From Nemertoderma westbladi (lineage: Eukaryota > Xenacoelomorpha > Nemertodermatida > Nemertodermatidae), in contig JAUCBJ010005879.1 of assembly GCA_032718475.1 (NCBI GenBank), positions 1 to 32,412 of the forward strand: a stretch of DNA of 32,412 nt. The letters are read 5' to 3'. Positions 30,385-32,412 of the stretch are shown piece by piece. Position 1 is the first letter of the stretch. Each line of letters opens with the position of its first letter. Under the pieces are notes generated by a model that saw only the letters and a program-made list of their open reading frames with translations, searched no databases and was not told where the DNA came from. The position numbers were made by a program, and so were the translations under genes.

Positions 30385-30708
30385 ATGGTGTCACTTCCCA
30401 GAGAACCGCAAGGAGGATTAGGACACATACCAGCTGATCAAAAGGGGGCGCAAGTTTCTCTTGAGTCTGCGTCGTCCACTTCCCGCGCATTCCCAGACGT
30501 TTTACCAACGGTAGACACAACCGGTCGATCACGAGGAGTCGGTCGAGGATTTGGGATGCCTAATAGACGAGCATGTGAGGAAATGGTCGCACCATCTCCC
30601 AACGTCCAAGGTAAACTAGTGACTCGCCCCACAAGTCCCATACCGCGAGCAAAGTCACCTGTACACAGTTTTCCAGGACGCGGCAGGGCTCGATCCACCA
30701 AGCGGTAA
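30385..30708 (+). pseudogene. basic, Ser/Pro/Arg-rich ORF fragment
   Basis: An open frame of about 107 residues, disordered in style (GRSRGVGRGFG, SPIPRAKSPVHSF). It ends just before a purine tract (taaaagggagggcaaggg, 30707-30723). Probably the tail of the preceding ORF in a shifted frame. No family recognised. Confidence 0.3.
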
Positions 30709-31620
30709 AAGGGAGGGCAAGGGTGGACGGAAGACTCGTGAGCCTTTCTTTTGTATTGTTTATTTTATGTATTGTTTATGTAAATTGTATTGTTTATGTA
30801 ATTTGTTATTGCCCCAAATTTATGTAATTTGTATTGTTCCGATTTTATGAAATTCAGAAAGTTTTATATTTAGAAGGAATTTATATTTGAAAGGTTTATA
30901 TTTTATATTTGAGATGCCTAAAGAGTTTATATTGTTCTAAACTTATGCAGTTTATATTGTTCTAAACTTATGCAGTTTATATTTATATTTAGTAAGAATT
31001 ATATTTAGAAAGATTTACATTTAGAAAGTGCTATATTTGTAGTCATTCCAAACTTACGCAATTTATTGTTTCGAATATTATGCAATTTATATTTTATAAA
31101 GAAGCAGTATTTGTATTCGCAGTAAATAGAAGGCAAGAGCAGACGGAAACTTGTGAGCCTTTCTTGTGATTTATTTGAAATTATTCCAAACTTATGCAAT
31201 TTGTTTTATATTTAAGTAGCATTTGTATTTGTGATTGTTTGAATTTATGCAATATTTGAGATGCAATAGATTTATTTGGTGAATTTAATTTAGATATATA
31301 TTGTACTTACTTAATAAAGCCTTAAATACGTAAAGTTTGAATTTGTAATTATTTGTATCGAATTATTATGTAAAGGTGTTATTGTTGAGATTTAATTTGT
31401 AAATATGTAAGTACGTCCCAAGTATTTCATAATTTGATTTAGTATTGGTGAAAACCGTATATTTTATGCTCGATAATATCCTGTTTTCATGGAGCGGTAT
31501 AGAATTATATTCTCATAAATGCCGTGGATTTTCAAAATTTTATTTTGTTCGAATTAACTTTCTATAAAGATTACATTAAGTCCTCATTTGCATTTACCAT
31601 ATCTATTTGTATAACATTGT
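30709..31620. other. AT-rich low-complexity stretch
   Basis: Built of ttatgtaatttgtattgttt-like motifs repeated irregularly. The block gacgga-actcgtgagcctttctt (30730) recurs diverged near 31138, so part is a local duplication of about 410 bp. No gene. The purine tract at its left edge could be the host element's polypurine tract, which would make this the start of its 3' LTR; unproven. Confidence 0.4.
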
Positions 31621-31625
31621 TCAAG

Positions 31626-31694
31626 TGGTTCAGTAGCTCAGTCGGTTAAGCGTTGGAAATTCGTGTAGTAGGTATCGAGTTCGAATCCTAGTAA
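31626..31694 (+). repeat. tRNA-like sequence with A and B boxes
   Basis: A box tagctcagtcgg (31634-31645) and B box agttcgaatcc (31678-31688) at normal tRNA spacing. The D and T stems pair poorly and the acceptor stem does not close, so it is a tRNA pseudogene or SINE head rather than a working tRNA. Confidence 0.5.
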
Positions 31695-31916
31695 GTGTGA
31701 ATTATTTTTTGTGCTGAGTTTCAACTCATTTAAATTAACCGCTACGAATTAAATTGCATTTGCTCAAGGCAGATTAACCAATAAGATTACAGTTATTAGA
31801 TAGTAACCAATGTCGTGCAAGATACGTGTTCGCTGGACCAATGATTATCTTTAAAAACCTAGTAGAACCCATAGAACAATCTAGATTTATCTCGATTGAT
31901 TGCAGCACAAATTTGC

Positions 31917-32071
31917 TATAAAAGGTGCAATTTCGTTCATTAGTTATCTTATCTCTCTCTCACTTACATCCATTAGTTATTTCAGATTACATTGTTTATA
32001 TTAATATAATTGTTGGTTATCTGTAATAAAGTCAGAATTATCGCTATATCTGCCCTTTTTCTATCATGTTT
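31917..32071 (+). promoter_or_regulatory. LTR-like TATA and poly(A) signal pair
   Basis: TATAAAA at 31917-31923, a ttcatta initiator-like site and CT-rich stretch about 15-40 bases later, then AATAAA at 32025-32030 and catgtttca at 32063-32071. This spacing (about 100 bp from TATA to AATAAA) is typical of retroelement LTRs. It may be the host element's 3' LTR or another LTR. No partner copy in the window. Confidence 0.4.
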
Positions 32072-32412
32072 CACCACGGTGAACCCAACTGAGGGCCAGG
32101 ATGGCAGGCTAGACATTGGGCCACAGCAATGAACGGGAACATCGGAGGAATGTAGACAGGAGACCACCCACAATACTGATTCGTAGTTATTCGCCCATCG
32201 CCTGAAAGGTTAGACAGCGTTCGATGCCTCGCTACCTAAGTATAAGACCTGAGATCGAAGGTAGAAGTAGCGACACACTGTACGCCAAAAATTTAAATTT
32301 AGGAACCGTATTATTTTGACTCGGGAAAACCCGCGGAAACCCTTTGTATTCCTACGGGAGGAGAGGATAGGCAGAGAGATACCAGTACACAGATAGGACA
32401 CAGGCACACCAT
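32072..32412. other. unassigned right edge
   Basis: No convincing coding frame. A leader-like region if 31917-32071 is the end of an LTR; otherwise unknown. Confidence 0.35.

Noticed and set aside
31626-31694. Functional tRNA gene
   Set aside because: A and B boxes are present but the D, T and acceptor stems do not pair properly.

Overview
This is eukaryotic, almost certainly invertebrate animal, DNA made almost entirely of mobile elements. The evidence is the set of families seen: BEL/Pao and Ty3/Gypsy retroelements, an animal-type CACTA transposase, a Crypton-type tyrosine recombinase, a LINE, tRNA-derived SINEs and a TTAA-flanked (piggyBac-like) MITE. There are also long palindromes, minisatellites and poly-G runs. 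I recognise no ordinary host gene. The species cannot be named; a marine invertebrate is a guess from base style only.

Layout. 1-3480: foldback elements, a broken CACTA transposase (minus strand), a palindromic SINE pair and an 18-copy 30-bp satellite. 3481-6487: AT-rich DNA around one fully open Crypton-type recombinase gene (minus strand, 472 aa), the only clearly intact gene here. 6488-8832: a Ty3/Gypsy integrase remnant lying between 69-bp inverted repeats. 9040-9498 and 23309 to about 30700: an old BEL/Pao element (the 'host element'), split inside its integrase by a second one. 9499-23308: that second, nested BEL/Pao element of 13.8 kb, with TG...CA LTRs, a polypurine tract and a matching 5-bp target duplication (cttcg). 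The nested element was itself hit by a LINE fragment and a 725-bp TTAA MITE. Its 3' end keeps the scar of a tandem duplication (full LTR, internal leader, 89-bp LTR tail).

The most unusual content is an extra open reading frame 3' of pol in the nested element (19155-21548). It reads as a DEDD-type 3'-5' exonuclease, then three CCHC zinc knuckles, then a conserved C-terminal domain. A strongly diverged version of the same architecture lies in the same place relative to pol of the host element (about 25273-29233). Two independent elements carrying it suggest a BEL/Pao lineage with its own exonuclease/zinc-knuckle protein. I know of no described BEL/Pao protein like this, but I could not search.

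History inferred from nesting: host element first; nested element into its integrase; LINE and MITE into the nested element; tandem LTR recombination and a microhomology deletion at the nested 3' end. Nearly all reading frames carry stops or frameshifts, so most entries are pseudogenes.
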